NCBI RefSeq assembly: GCF_000313135.1
Contig: NW_004457638.1
Location: 120,864 to 184,863, forward strand
DNA length: 64,000 bases
From: Acanthamoeba castellanii str. Neff
Lineage: Eukaryota; Discosea; Longamoebia; Acanthamoebidae
Reading direction: 5' to 3'
The notes beneath the pieces were generated by a model, which was not told where the DNA came from, searched no databases, and worked only from the letters and a program-made list of their open reading frames with translations. Of this stretch, positions 43,176 to 54,319 are shown in pieces (position 1 is the first letter of the stretch; the number at the start of each line of letters is the position of its first letter). A program made the position numbers and the translations under genes.

Positions 43176-45521
43176 GGGTCGCGACTGCGTGGGCGAGTTG
43201 TCGTGTTGCTGTGTGTGTGTGGTGCGTGTGTGTCGTGTGTGTGTGTGTGTGTGTGTGTAGTCTCGTCTGTGTTGAGATCCGTGAGCTGACAATGGATCTT
43301 CCCGCTGTACCCTTTTGCGGGCGTGTGGCGTGTCAGGCCGACGACAAGACGGTGATCATATGGCGCGTGTCCGATTGGGACAAGGAAGCCACCCTCGCGC
43401 GGCCCTACCGACAGTCCTCCTCCAACTGCTTCTTCCGCCGCATCGGGTACACTTCCGCGCGTGCGTGGGTCTGCGCGCCGTGCATCGGTGCCACGCACGC
43501 ACGCACTCACGCGCGTGGGTCCACCTTGTGGCAGGTGGTCGCCCGACGGATCCTTCCTCGCGACGGTCTACGGCTTCAACAACACCAGCCACGTGGCCCC
43601 GATCCTGCTTCGGGGCACCTGGGGCAGCTCCTACTGCGACTTTGTAGGCCACAAAAAGCCCGTCGTGTGCGCCGTACGCGACCCCACCGGCCCCTCCGCT
43701 CTTCCGCGCTTGCTCTGATTATTGCATTTTTACTTTTATTAATACCGTGTCGCGTGTGGCGTATGGGCTGTGGCGGCGGCGGCGGCGGCGTGCTCAGAAA
43801 TTCAATCCCGTCCTCTTCGTCGACGCCGACTCCAAGAAGGGCAAGCGGTCCACGCTCTCCTACTGCGCCGTGGGTAACGCGTTTTCTCTCTCTCTCTCCC
43901 CCCCCCCACACCGGAGGCCGACCTGCGCTGGCATGGAATGGGTGAAAGGGATGAGACGTGGCGTGTGATCCCCCCCTCTACCCACCACTGACGGAACGCT
44001 CGAGCGCGTGCAGGCAGCCAAGATTGCGGTCTGTCGGTGTGGAGCACGGAGACGACGAGGCCCAAGCTGGTGACCAAGAACATCTTCAGCCAAAGCGTGC
44101 TGGACATCGCGTGGGCACCCGACGGCTACACCCTCCTCTGCTGTTCCACCGATGGCACCGCCGTCTCCCTCCACTTCGACCCCAAGGAGGTACGACACAC
44201 GCACACGACACGCACACGAGCACACACGAGCACACGACACACGACACAGCCCCTTTGGTCGGTTCCCCTCCTATCCCCCGTCGGAGGCCCTCATTCGTGA
44301 CTCGCCGGGCGTGCAGCTGGGCGAGGCGATGTCGGCGCAGGAGAGGAGCGAGATGCTGAAGAAGCTGGGTGCGCCCCCCGTGGACGTGCTGTCGGCACTT
44401 GCCGAGCACCCCCTGCAGCTGCAGCTCGAGAAGGAGGCGTCTGCTCTCCGCAAGCAGCGGGAGCAGCTCCCTGCTCCCTCTCCCGTCGTGGCCCCTCCCC
44501 TCCAGTCGGCCACCCCCAAGCGCATCGCCCCCACCCTCGTCTCTGCTGCGGCGACCTCCTCCTCCACCGCCGCCGCCTCTGCCGCCGTCGCGACAACGAC
44601 GACGGCCGCCACAGCTTCCGCGCCCGGCACGCCGGTAGCACAGCAAATGGAGACGCGGCTGCCCACCGGTAAACGCCGGATCACACCACAATTCCTCGGG
44701 TACTCAAACCCCCCCCCCTTACCGCCCTACCCCGCATCCACACTTGGCTTCCCCTCCAGCCAGCCGACTGCAGCCAGCTGACTCGCGTGGATATGATGGT
44801 GGTGGCGGTGGCGCGCGACCGCCTGTGCAGGTCGACGTACGCCTCGCCGCGGCCCGTCACGCCCTTCACGTCGGAGACCAGCAACTCGAGCTCGAGCCTG
44901 CCTAGTCCCGCCCCTGCCCCCTCATCATCATCATCATCGTCCTCCTCCTCCTCGTCGTCGTCGCGTCCTTCCACGCCCCTCCGCCCAGCCGCCGCCACCG
45001 AAACGAAAAGGTGCGCACCCCCCAATCTAGACGTCGCGGCCGTACCGTTTGCACTTCCTACCACTGCCCGCCCCGCCCCGCCCCGCCATCGAAGAAGAGT
45101 TCCTAACCGAGAAGGGCGGGCGGGCGGGGGGTCCTTTCGTGGGTTGGGCAGCGCGGGCACCCGCATCGGCCACGCTGTGGAGCCCCCGCACAAGAAGGCG
45201 CGGCACGAGCCCCCCGCTTCACCGGCAAGTCCCGCGCGCGACAAGCAGCAGCAGGGCACCAAGAAGGGAGCGGCCAACGACAAGGACAAGGGCAAGGACA
45301 AGGCGGGCAAGAGCAGCAAACAGCAGCAGCAGCGGGACCAGGCGACCAAGGCGGACAAGCAGCAGCAGCAGCAGCAGCAGCACAGCAAACCCCGAGCAGG
45401 CCCCTCCGGACGACCTACCCCTGCCACGCCCGCCAGCGCCGGGCGAGCGTCCCTCGACGGACGCCTACCGCGCACCAAGTCGCTGTTGGGCGGCCCACTT
45501 GGTGCGCACCCCCCCCCTCCC

Positions 45522-45552
<31 letters not shown>

Positions 45553-47993
45553 TACACAGGCCGGGTCGCGTACTTGCGCCGGCGGAGGGTGAGCGCGTGG
45601 TCGCATTATCCCTGTCCCGACTGGCTGCTGACCTTGTGTGCGTGTGCGTGTGCACGTGCGTTTCTGTGTGTGTATGTGTGCCGTGCGTTGCGGTGCGTAT
45701 CGCGTGCCAGGGGCGATCATTCCGGTGCCCATTTTGGTGCCCAAGATATCGCGTCACCTCCACCCGCCCACCTACGACTCATCTTCACTCGCCTTCCTCG
45801 AAGTCGCCATCACCACGGCGCGCGAAAACGGTGCACCTCGATCGCCTGCTTACCTCCTCCTCCCCATCCCCCGGCCCAACCCCCAAGGCTGTTCTCCATT
45901 GCGCCCTGTCCTGGGTCGCTCCAGCGTGGCAGCGCCTCACCACCTCCTTTTTTTAATGTACCGGTGTGTGTCGTGTGTGTGTGGTGTGTGTCGTGCCGTG
46001 CCGTGTGGTATCAGTGTACACCTCTTGTGTGGCTCTCAAGGAGGGTGGGCGCACGGTATGGGAGGACTACATCGCCGGCCGAGTGACCGCCATCGCCGGC
46101 AACGCCAATTTCTCTGCCATCGGGTGCGAGGACGGTTCGCTCTTCGTCTATTCGCCTGCTGGCCGACGTGTACTTGCCTCCTCTCCTGCGCCAGGCCCTT
46201 TTGCTCCCTCCCTCGCCGGCACACACCACACCCCAATCGTGACGTTGCTTTGGGTCGTCGTGTGCGTGCCGGGTGGGTTGTTGGGTTGTTGGGTTGCGTG
46301 GCCAGATGTTCCCCTGCATCATGTTGGGCTCGCCCGTCACCCATCTGGACAGCAACCTGACCCGCCACCTGCTCGCCGTCACTTCCGACGCCGCCCTACG
46401 CATCTGGTGCGCGGCAGGCCTCCCCCCCCCTTCCCTCACGAACAACACAAATATTGTATTGGGGGCGAGGGAGGGAGGGNNNNNNNNNNNNNNNNNNNNN
46501 CCCCGGTGGTGGCTGGTGGTACTACTGTGTGGTGCAGATCGGGTGCGGGTGCTGCTGGAGGGCAGCGCGTGCGTGGCGACGATGAGCAACCAGCACGCGT
46601 TCGTGCTCCACAGTCAAATGGGAGCGTGGATGCGCGTCGCCGACAACTCCTTTTCGCGCTCGGCCTTCCACTCCCAGTTCCACCTCCCCGCCTCGGTAGG
46701 CTCACACCCTGATGAGCAGCAAGAGAGATTGGTGGCGGCAACTCGTGCCTAACCGTCGTGGTGTGTGCTCGTGTGTGTGCTCGTGGTGTGCTCGTGTGTG
46801 CTCGCGCCGTTGTCGTGCGGACACGAAGGAGGGCAAGGCGAGCAGCGGAGAAAGCCTCGCAGAACTTCAATCGCGCACGCAAACGGCTGCGGAGGGGGTC
46901 GATCTCAGCGCCCTGCTGGAGACGAGCCTCGCACAGCAAAAAGCCGAGACCCTCGCCCACCTCGAACACCAGATTGCCGCTGCTCTCCTCCTGCAGTCGC
47001 GCCACGAAGTGCGTATCCTCTTCACTTCTCTCCGTGCGGATGCGGTGGTGCGGGCTAGTGGTTCTCACACCTCGTGTCGTCGGGTGGTGCGGCGATGCAG
47101 TATCGGTATTGGGTGCACACCTATGCGGGCTACCTCGCCACGGAGGCACTACTCACCCGGCTCGAGGAACTCTGCGCCTCTCTCCTTGGCCCTCCCTCAC
47201 GGTACGGCCCCTCCTCTTCTCCGCCCCCCCCCTCGCGTGGGCCGGGCCACCACCAGCCACCACCGCCACCGGCAGGCAGGCCAGCAAGCACCGGGGGGGG
47301 GGTGCTGGCTTGATACCGACGTCGTATTCACCACACCACACGCGCACCGCGGTGTGCGTGCTCCGTCGCAGGTCGTCCACCGAGGTGGGTCCGTGCAGCC
47401 CCTCCGGAGAGGCCATCTGGGAGCCGACGGTGCTGGTGCGTTCCCCCACCCCCCCCCGCCCCACCCACCAATACACCCCTCCCGCTCTACCCCACCCAGT
47501 GTGGCTATGGCGGTGGTGGTGGTGGTCCCGCCCGCCCGCCCGCCCGATCCCTCGTGTGTCATTCAGTCATTCATCCGTGTCCGTCCCTGGCACACCCCTC
47601 GTATCCCGTGCGTTGTGCGTGCCTCCTCCACTGCAGGGCCTGAACAAGCGGCAGCTGCTGCGGGAGGTGCTGCCCATCGTGGCGCAGAACCGCGCGTGCC
47701 AGCGGCTCACGGTGCAGTACCAGGAGTACCTGCGGATCATCTCCCAACGCGAAGCCACCACCACCACGACCACGGGCAGCGCCTCGGCTGCCAGCCGTAC
47801 CGACGAACGAATGCCCCCCTCTCCATCCCCCGCAGCCGCCGCAGCCGCCGCAGCCGCCACCACCAGCAGCAGCAGCACCACCATGATGGACGTCGACCTT
47901 CCGCCCCTCACGCCCCCGCGGCCGACCGCCGCCGCCGCCGCCACCACCTCGTCATCAGCTGACGAGGGAGAGGCCGACGCATCTGCGCCGTAG
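42088..47993 (+). CDS. HIRA: Histone chaperone HIRA
   Basis: The largest gene in the window, about 17 exons. HIRA deposits H3.3/H4 independently of replication, with ubinuclein, CABIN1 and ASF1. The N-terminal WD40 propeller starts MIFGRLQWVSHNG-FPIYSIDVHPEG and continues with DHKVKIWNF, GPVNCVRFSPDGRFLATASD, VNDISWSPDGRRLVTCSLSS, VKGVAWDPLNRFIATEADDK, IGWSPDGSFLATVYGFNN, DFVGHKKPVVCA, LSVWSTETTRPKLVTKNIF and VLDIAWAPDGYTLLCCS. The ASF1-binding B domain is present as METRLPTGKRRITPQFLG. A charged Gln/Lys-rich linker leads to the C-terminal HIRA domain (IIPVPILVPKIS, WEDYIAGRVTAIAGN, GCEDGSLFVYSPAGRR, LLAVTSDAALRIW), then LNKRQLLREVLPIVAQNRAC. The tail is Ser/Thr/Ala-rich. A 21-N gap lies in one C-terminal intron. 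Confidence 0.93.
43143..43172. repeat. Intronic (GT)n microsatellite
   Basis: (GT)n in a HIRA intron, with a second array at about 43215-43258. Confidence 0.8.
45524..45550. repeat. (CCAG)n tandem repeat
   Basis: Six CCAG units in a HIRA intron. Confidence 0.8.
46480..46500. other. Assembly gap (21 N)
   Basis: A run of 21 N in a HIRA intron, flanked by a G-rich tract on the left and C-rich bases on the right. Confidence 0.99.
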
Positions 47994-48127
47994 CAGTGCT
48001 CCCCTCCCCTCCCCTCTACCTACACACAGCCCAACCAACGACAGCTGTATCGTCGGGATATCGTCGTCCCACCGCCCCTGCCAAAAACCGGCCTAAAACA
48101 GAAGGCGAAAAAATACAAAAAAACAAC

Positions 48128-48550
48128 ATGTTTGCATCTTTCTTCTGCACAGCAGCCATGGATGCCATAGGATCGTTTGTAGCCAAGAAGGCCTTCGAGA
48201 GCAAGGTCGACTCCCTCTCCAAGAACTTCACCAGCAGCCTGGGCCTCGGGGGCGACGAAGAGGGCGGTGGCGGCAGCGGCAGCAGCGCGGGCGAGGTGGA
48301 GAAGAGGACACGACAAAGCCGCGAGGCACGAGAGGCCGAGGAGAGGCAGCTGCGGGAGAGGGAAGAGGCACACAAGAAGCGCAAGGAGAACAACCTCGCC
48401 AAGGCCAACGCCCTGCGCGAAAAGTACGGCCTGCCCACCGACGCGCCACAAAGCAGCAGCAGAAGGGATGCCGCCTCCACCACCCCCTACAAGGGCTCGT
48501 CGAGCCCCAACGGCTTCTCCAGTATGTCGCAGTGCTGCCTCCTCTCCTGA
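48128..48550 (+). CDS. Complexin-like (synaphin-like) CaaX protein
   Basis: Intronless frame of 140 residues. An N-terminal amphipathic part (FVAKKAFESKVDSLSKNFTS) is followed by SLGLGGDEEGGGGSG, a strongly charged central helix (REAREAEERQLREREEAHKK), then ANALREKYGLPTD and a Ser-rich tail ending QCCLLS. CLLS fits a CaaX prenylation box and the preceding Cys could be acylated. The layout (short N-terminus, long charged helix ending in R.KY.LP, CaaX end) is that of animal complexins 3/4, SNARE-complex regulators of exocytosis. Identity is by pattern only and charged helices are easily misread, so the call is tentative. Start at ATG 48128; Met at 48158 is an alternative. Confidence 0.6.
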   Translation: MFASFFCTAAMDAIGSFVAKKAFESKVDSLSKNFTSSLGLGGDEEGGGGSGSSAGEVEKRTRQSREAREAEERQLREREEAHKKRKENNLAKANALREKYGLPTDAPQSSSRRDAASTTPYKGSSSPNGFSSMSQCCLLS

Positions 48551-48815
48551 GCACCACACTTTTTTATTATTTTTAAATAACACGAGCTGTGTGAATATTA
48601 TGAATTCCAACCTTGGGCAGCCGTTGCTTTTGGCGCGCAATCCACATGTACGTTGAGAGTTGGGTGTGTTGTCGCGGTGGGTTCAGAATTTCACTTGGCA
48701 TCGATCGATCACACGACGACCTACAGAGCTGTTTGTTGGCCTCACCACCAACCATCACCACCTCCCCCCTATTTTCCCCACCTACAGAGAAAAGAACAAT
48801 CTAACCATAATCGCA

Positions 48816-49646
48816 ATGAGCACTAACGAAGCTAGAATGCTGCAGTCTCCCGTGCGTGTGCACACCCCACCGCAGCAGCGCCGCGCCAGCGCTGGAGGGG
48901 CGGGTGGAGGCACCACCACCAAGAGCAGCAGCAGCAACAGCGGCAGCTCGTCCCCGGTCGCGTCGCCGAGGGCCGGGCGGCGCAAGGGGTCGGGCCTGTG
49001 CGTCGGGGATCGCTTCATCCCGGCCCGCAACAGCGCTCCGCTCGACCTCGACCTCTCCCACTTCAAGCTGCTTCGCCGCGAGGGGGCCCCGGCCACCACT
49101 GGGAGCGGCGGCCGGAAGGAGAACACGCTACCGTCCCCGTCCGCCCACCACAACGCCGCCACCCTTCCCTCCTCCTCCACCACCGCCACGGCTGCTGGTG
49201 CTGCTGACACGACGCCGGCCAAGGAGGAGTACAGGAGCCTGCTCGAGCGGACCCTGCTGGGCAGCGAGGGCCGCCTGGCCACCCGCGTCCTCTCCTTCTC
49301 CGCCGCCTCATCCGCCTCCGCCTCCCCCGCAAGCGACCTCCACCTTGGCGGCTCTGCTGCTGCTGGTGGTAACGCGCCGCCCACCGCGGCAGGCCCCAAC
49401 TCGGCCACCGGCGCCGCGTCTCCGCTCCGGGGCGCCGCCTCGCCGCACCGCATCCTTCACGTGGAGCGGGAGCGGGCTGCTGCCTCGTCGGCCGCCGTCG
49501 CCTCTTCGCCCTCGTCCCCGCTCGCTCGCCGGCGCGCACCTCGCCGCCTGCCCTCCTCGGCTGAGCGCGTGCTCGATGCGCCGGACCTCGTCGACGACTA
49601 CTACCTGGTACCTACCTACCTACCTACCTACGGCTCCAGCCCCTCC

Positions 49647-49677
<31 letters not shown>

Positions 49678-50878
49678 GCATGCCCACTCGTGCCCCATCT
49701 CACCAAATTTGCATTGCCACGTGTGTGTGTGGTGTGATGTCATATGGATGACGCGATATCAATGTATCTCAGAACCTGGTGGACTGGAGCGGGCAGAACG
49801 TGGTGGCGGTGGCGCTCGGGCCGAGCGTGTACCTGTGGAACTCGGGGTCGGGGGCCATCACGCAGCTGGTGTCGCTGGGCGAGGACGAGGGCCTGGTGAC
49901 GTCGGTCAGCTTCAGCGCGGGCGGAGGGGACCTCGTGGCGGTGGGCACGCAGGCCGGCGAGGTGCAGCTTTGGGACGTGGGCGCGGCGAGGCGCGTGCGG
50001 CGGATCCTGGGCCACTCGGGGCGGGTGGGGGCTTCGTCGTGGAATCCGACGCACGCGGGCCTGCTCTCCACGGGCTCGCGCGACGCTCTCGTCCTCACGC
50101 ACGACTCGCGCGCCGCCCGGCCCGTCATCGCCACGCACGACATGCACTCCCAGGAGGTGTGCGGCGTGCGCTGGTCGCCCGACGGCACGCAGCTGGCCAC
50201 CGGCGGCAACGACAACCTCCTCTGCGTGTGGGACGCCAGCGCCTCGTGGTCCTCCGCCGGCGACGCTGACAAGCCGAGGCACGTCATGGAGCAGCACACG
50301 GCCGCCGTCAAGGCCCTCGCCTGGTGCCCGTGGCAGGCCAACCTGCTCGCCTCCGGCGGGGGTACCGCCGATCGCTGCATCCGCTTCTGGAACACGGCCA
50401 CCGGCGGCTGCTCCAACGCCATCGACACCAAGTCCCAGGTGTGCGCCCTCCAGTGGAGCAAGCACTCGCGCGAGCTCGTCTCCTCCCACGGCTTCTCCCA
50501 GAACCAGCTCATCGTCTGGAACTACCCCTCCGTACTCCTCTCTCTCTCTCTCTCCTCCCCTCTCTCTCTCCCTCTCTCTCTCGCCCCACCTACACGACAC
50601 ACACGACACACACCGGTGCTGAAGGATGCTGACAGCTGCCCGCCCGCCCGCCGCCACATTCGTGACATCCAACCACCAAACAGATGAGCAAGGTGGGCGA
50701 GCTCACGGGCCACACATCGCGTGTGCTGCATCTCGCTCTCAGCCCGGATGGGACCACGGCCGTGTCCGCCGCTGGCGACGAGACTCTCCGCTTCTGGCGC
50801 CTCTTTGAGCCCAAGGCCCCGACTGCCGATCGCGCCTCGTCGCCTTGCTCTGTCCTCCGTCGCCTGGACATCCGGTAA
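48816..50878 (+). CDS. FZR1: APC/C activator, Cdh1/Fizzy-related (Cdc20 family)
   Basis: Three exons, about 580 residues. It brings substrates to the anaphase-promoting complex. The C-box is GDRFIPAR; a KEN box lies in [27 protein letters not shown] resembles the Cdh1-specific segment before the propeller; [13 protein letters not shown] joins across an intron to [15 protein letters not shown], the invariant start of the WD40 propeller. Seven WD repeats include [37 protein letters not shown] and [19 protein letters not shown]. The protein ends LDIR, the C-terminal Ile-Arg tail that binds APC3. Propeller details favour Cdh1 over Cdc20, but some positions (AWCPWQ) are Cdc20-like. Introns contain (CT)n tracts. 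Confidence 0.92.
49651..49680. repeat. Intronic (CT)n microsatellite
   Basis: About 13 CT units in the first intron of the Cdh1-like gene; a similar tract is at 50537-50582 in the next intron. Confidence 0.85.
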
Positions 50879-51687
50879 CTCCCCTCTCCGTGCCGTGTTG
50901 CTCACCCCCCCCCTCCCTCTTCGTTATCTCTACGCGAGCGCAGGTACAGAAGCGGCACCGAAGAAGAGCTGCCCGTCCCCCCCCCCCCAAATGGCTGCGT
51001 GGCGTTGACGGCACGAGCGCACGCCTCCGCCGGCAAAAGAGGAGGTCGGGTTTCTCATCTCTTTCACCTCCCTGTCTTGCGTGCAAGTCCAATTGAAATC
51101 GCCCGCGGGGGCCTCCGCACCTGACCCTGACCAACTCCCAACACACCCAGCTTTGCAGCTTCTGATCAGGCCGTTCGACCAAGCGACTGTCGAGCCATTA
51201 GACCCGACCGCCTGCGAGGCAAGTTTTAGTTAGGCGCGCTGCTGGCGGTGTGCTGCGTGGTGTGTCTGACACGAACAACTCCGCAATCCATGGTTTGTGT
51301 TACCCAGGGCAGCCTGAGCCCGCGCTCTGTACAGTCTCTCCTCTTACATCCTCGTTAGTGGTGGGTACAGAACTTACTCATGCGCGCAGGCATGCCGCCA
51401 GGCGGGCTCCCACGCCCACTCAGTCGTAAGAGCAGGGCCTCCGCCACACCCGCCGACGCAGAGCCGAGAGCCCCTTCGTCCTCGCCGTCGCACACGCCAT
51501 TGGCCAAGAGGTCGAGCACGCCTACGCCCGATCGCAGGCGAATGAATGTACATGGCCAGGGTGGTGGGGGTGAACAACAGGGAAGTCTGCCAAGTGTCAA
51601 GTGCTGTTTATGGTTGGGGGGGGGCAGCCAATCAAGTGGGAATGGGGAGGGGGCGATCAAGGTGGGTGGTCCACGTCACGTGGCCAC
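50879..51687. other. Convergent intergenic region
   Basis: About 800 bp between the Cdh1-like gene (+) and eRF3 (-). Short frames only; no conserved domain or splice-linked coding exon recognised. Confidence 0.45.
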
Positions 51688-54096
51688 TTACTTGGCGCCG
51701 GGACGGGCGCCGGGGAGGCGCGTGACCTTGCCGATGGCGATGGTCTTGCCCTCGTCGCGGAGCGTGAAGCGGCCGAGCTGCGGGAAGTCCTTGTAGGTGT
51801 CGAGGCACACCGGCTGGGTGAGCTGAATGCGGGCCGAGACAAAGGCGCCCTTCTTCACAAACTTAGGCTTCTGCTTGGAGACTTCGCCGGTCTTCTTGTC
51901 GATCGTGCCGAGGATGAGCTTGATCGTGCACTCCTCGACGGCCGTGTGGGCATGGAAGACGGCGGTGTAGCCGGGGGAGATGATGGGCTTGTGCTCCAGC
52001 AGATCGATCACCGCAAGCTGCGCCTCGAACTGGGGCACGGCCACGATCGGGTGCTCAGCGTCACAAACGACGAAGCCCGCCCGAATCTGGTCGTCCGACA
52101 CGCCGCTGACTACGATGCGCACGTATTCGCCAGCCGCCGCACCGTCGAGGTCGGGCGCAAAGTCCGAGGCAACGGACAGCACCACGCCGGCCTGCTTGGT
52201 GGGCATGACCACCACCTTCTGGCCCACGCGCACTGTTCCCGACTCGACCTTGCCCTCGATGAACACCTTGCCGGCGTCCTTGATACGGTCCAAGATCGGA
52301 ATGCGCAGAGCCGCGGCCGGATCGCGCTTGGGTGGCCGCAGCCCGTCGAGCACCTGCACCAGCGACGGACCCTGGTACCAGTCGCACACGCTCGCGTCCA
52401 GCGGCTGCAGCAAGTTGGCGCCCGTGATGCCCGAGATCGGCAGCATCGACACGTCTGGAAAAAACGCCGCCGCCGCCACCACACCGCCGATATAAGAATA
52501 ATAATATTGAAGTAGAAATAGATATAGAAATAGAACAACGTTGGGTGGGTGGAGCGAGAGCGGAATAGAATTGAAACGTACCCTTGGGTCCGAAGCCTAC
52601 CTGCTTCAGGAAGGGTTGGAGCTTCTGCAGGATGCTGTCGTATCTTTCCTTCGACCACATCACGCTCTTGTCGTCCATCTTGTTGATGACCACAACCAAG
52701 CGACTCACCCCGAGGGTCTTGGCCAACATCGTGTGCTCCCGCGTCTGACCGCCCTTGTCGAACCCTGCCTCGAACTCGTTGATGCGCGCCGAGATCACCA
52801 GAATGCCCACGTCCGCGCACGCTGCTCCGCCGATCATGTTGGGCACTGTGTGTGGTGTAGGAAAAATAAATACATAAATAAAAATTGGCCATCAGCAAGG
52901 GAAGCACACAACACAACACGACTTGATATCTCTGCATAAGGCGAGCCAGAACCGAAGAAGACGAAGACGAAGAGCGAGCAGCCCTAATGCGGGGCCAGTG
53001 GGCCAGCACACATACCGTAGTTCTTGTGACCCGGGGCGTCCAGAATTGTGAAGCGACGAGTTTCGGTGGTAAAGTGCGCTCGGCCCACCTCGACGGTTTT
53101 GCCCTACACACACACACACACACGACACGACACACGACACACACCACAGGCGCGACAACAGGGTATAAGCATGGTGCATGGCACTAGGCGCGCGCGGCCA
53201 CACCCCGGAATGGGCTCAGCCAAAGCGCCTTCTCGGGAGAGGAGGGGTGGAGGGCAGGTGCACCTTGGCGCGCTCGTCTTCGTTGGTGTCCATGATGAAG
53301 GCCAGGTACCAGCTCCCGCCAGCTTTTTCCTTGGCCTCCTTCTCATACTTCTCGATCGTCCTTTGGTCCACTTGCCCCGTGAGGAACCTGCCCTCCGGGA
53401 CACACGCATGACAAGACACAACATGCACACACAATAACATAACATAACATTGAAAGCGAGGCGCCCGTGAGCACTGGGTACCTCACCATACAAAGCCACG
53501 TGGCCCGTCTACGTTGAGTGGGTGGCGTACAAGAGGTTGCCGGCCGTGGTGGATTTACCCGCATCTGTGTACATACATTAATTGCGCCGGGTTAGGATCC
53601 ATGTTAAGGAGAGCGGTAGGGACCGTGGTGTTTCAGGGAGAAGATGGTGTGTGCGGTGGGGGGAGGGCGTACCGACATGCCCAATGAGTACAATGCTGAG
53701 GTGGTCGCGAGGATCGATTACCTTTCTGGGGGCATCGGACGTGGTTTCGGGGACAGCAGAGGCCTCTTCGCCCTCCTCCTCCCCATGTGCGGGCTCCTCG
53801 GGCTCTGCTGCGACGGGTGTCGTCACCGTAGCGGCCGCAGCAGGCTCTGGGGTCGCCGTGGTAGTAGTGGTGCTCGAGGAGACCGGGGCTGCCTCCTCTT
53901 CGGTGGCCTTGGGTTCTTCGGGCGCCGCAGTCGCAGGAGCAGCAGCCTTGGGCTTGAAGACGGGAGCATTCACATTGAATGAGGGCTTGAAGGCGGGCGC
54001 ATTAACGTTGAATTTCAACTTGGAGGCAGGGGCAGGGGCCGCCGCCAACTGGGCGGTTTCCGAGGGGCTGTTGGCGGAAGCGCTGTGTTCGTCCAT
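51688..54096 (-). CDS. ERF3: Eukaryotic peptide chain release factor eRF3
   Basis: About seven exons. It is the GTPase that works with eRF1 in translation termination. The N-terminus has two adjacent PAM2-like motifs (KLKFNVNAPAFKP and SFNVNAPVFKP), the poly(A)-binding-protein contact, followed by an Ala/Thr/Glu-rich linker. The G domain has IVLIGHV joined to DAGKSTTAGNLL (P-loop), EDERAKGKTVEVGRAHF (switch I), TILDAPGHKNYVPNM (DxxG), VVVINKMDD (NKxD) and PISGITGANL. The beta-barrel domains follow with IPILDRIKDAGKVFIEGKVE and PRFVKKGA-type sequence (PKFVKKGAFVSARI), ending GRFTLRDEGKTIAIGKV. The AMPK gamma gene lies upstream on the same strand, 223 bp away. Confidence 0.95.
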
Positions 54097-54319
54097 GTGC
54101 TGTTGTGGCGCGAGGAGCAGGTTTCGTTTTCAAACAAAAAATAAATAAAATAAATAAACAATAAACCTTGTTTGGGGGGGGGCGGCAAAGAAAGAAAATG
54201 TTACGAACGTGTTCTGCGTTGTACGGTGAGAGGGGGGGGGGCATCAGCGAGCGATGAGAGGAGAGAAAGCGGAAAGGAGCGCAAGGGGGTGGGTGGGTTG
54301 GCGTGTGTCTTTGCTTTTT

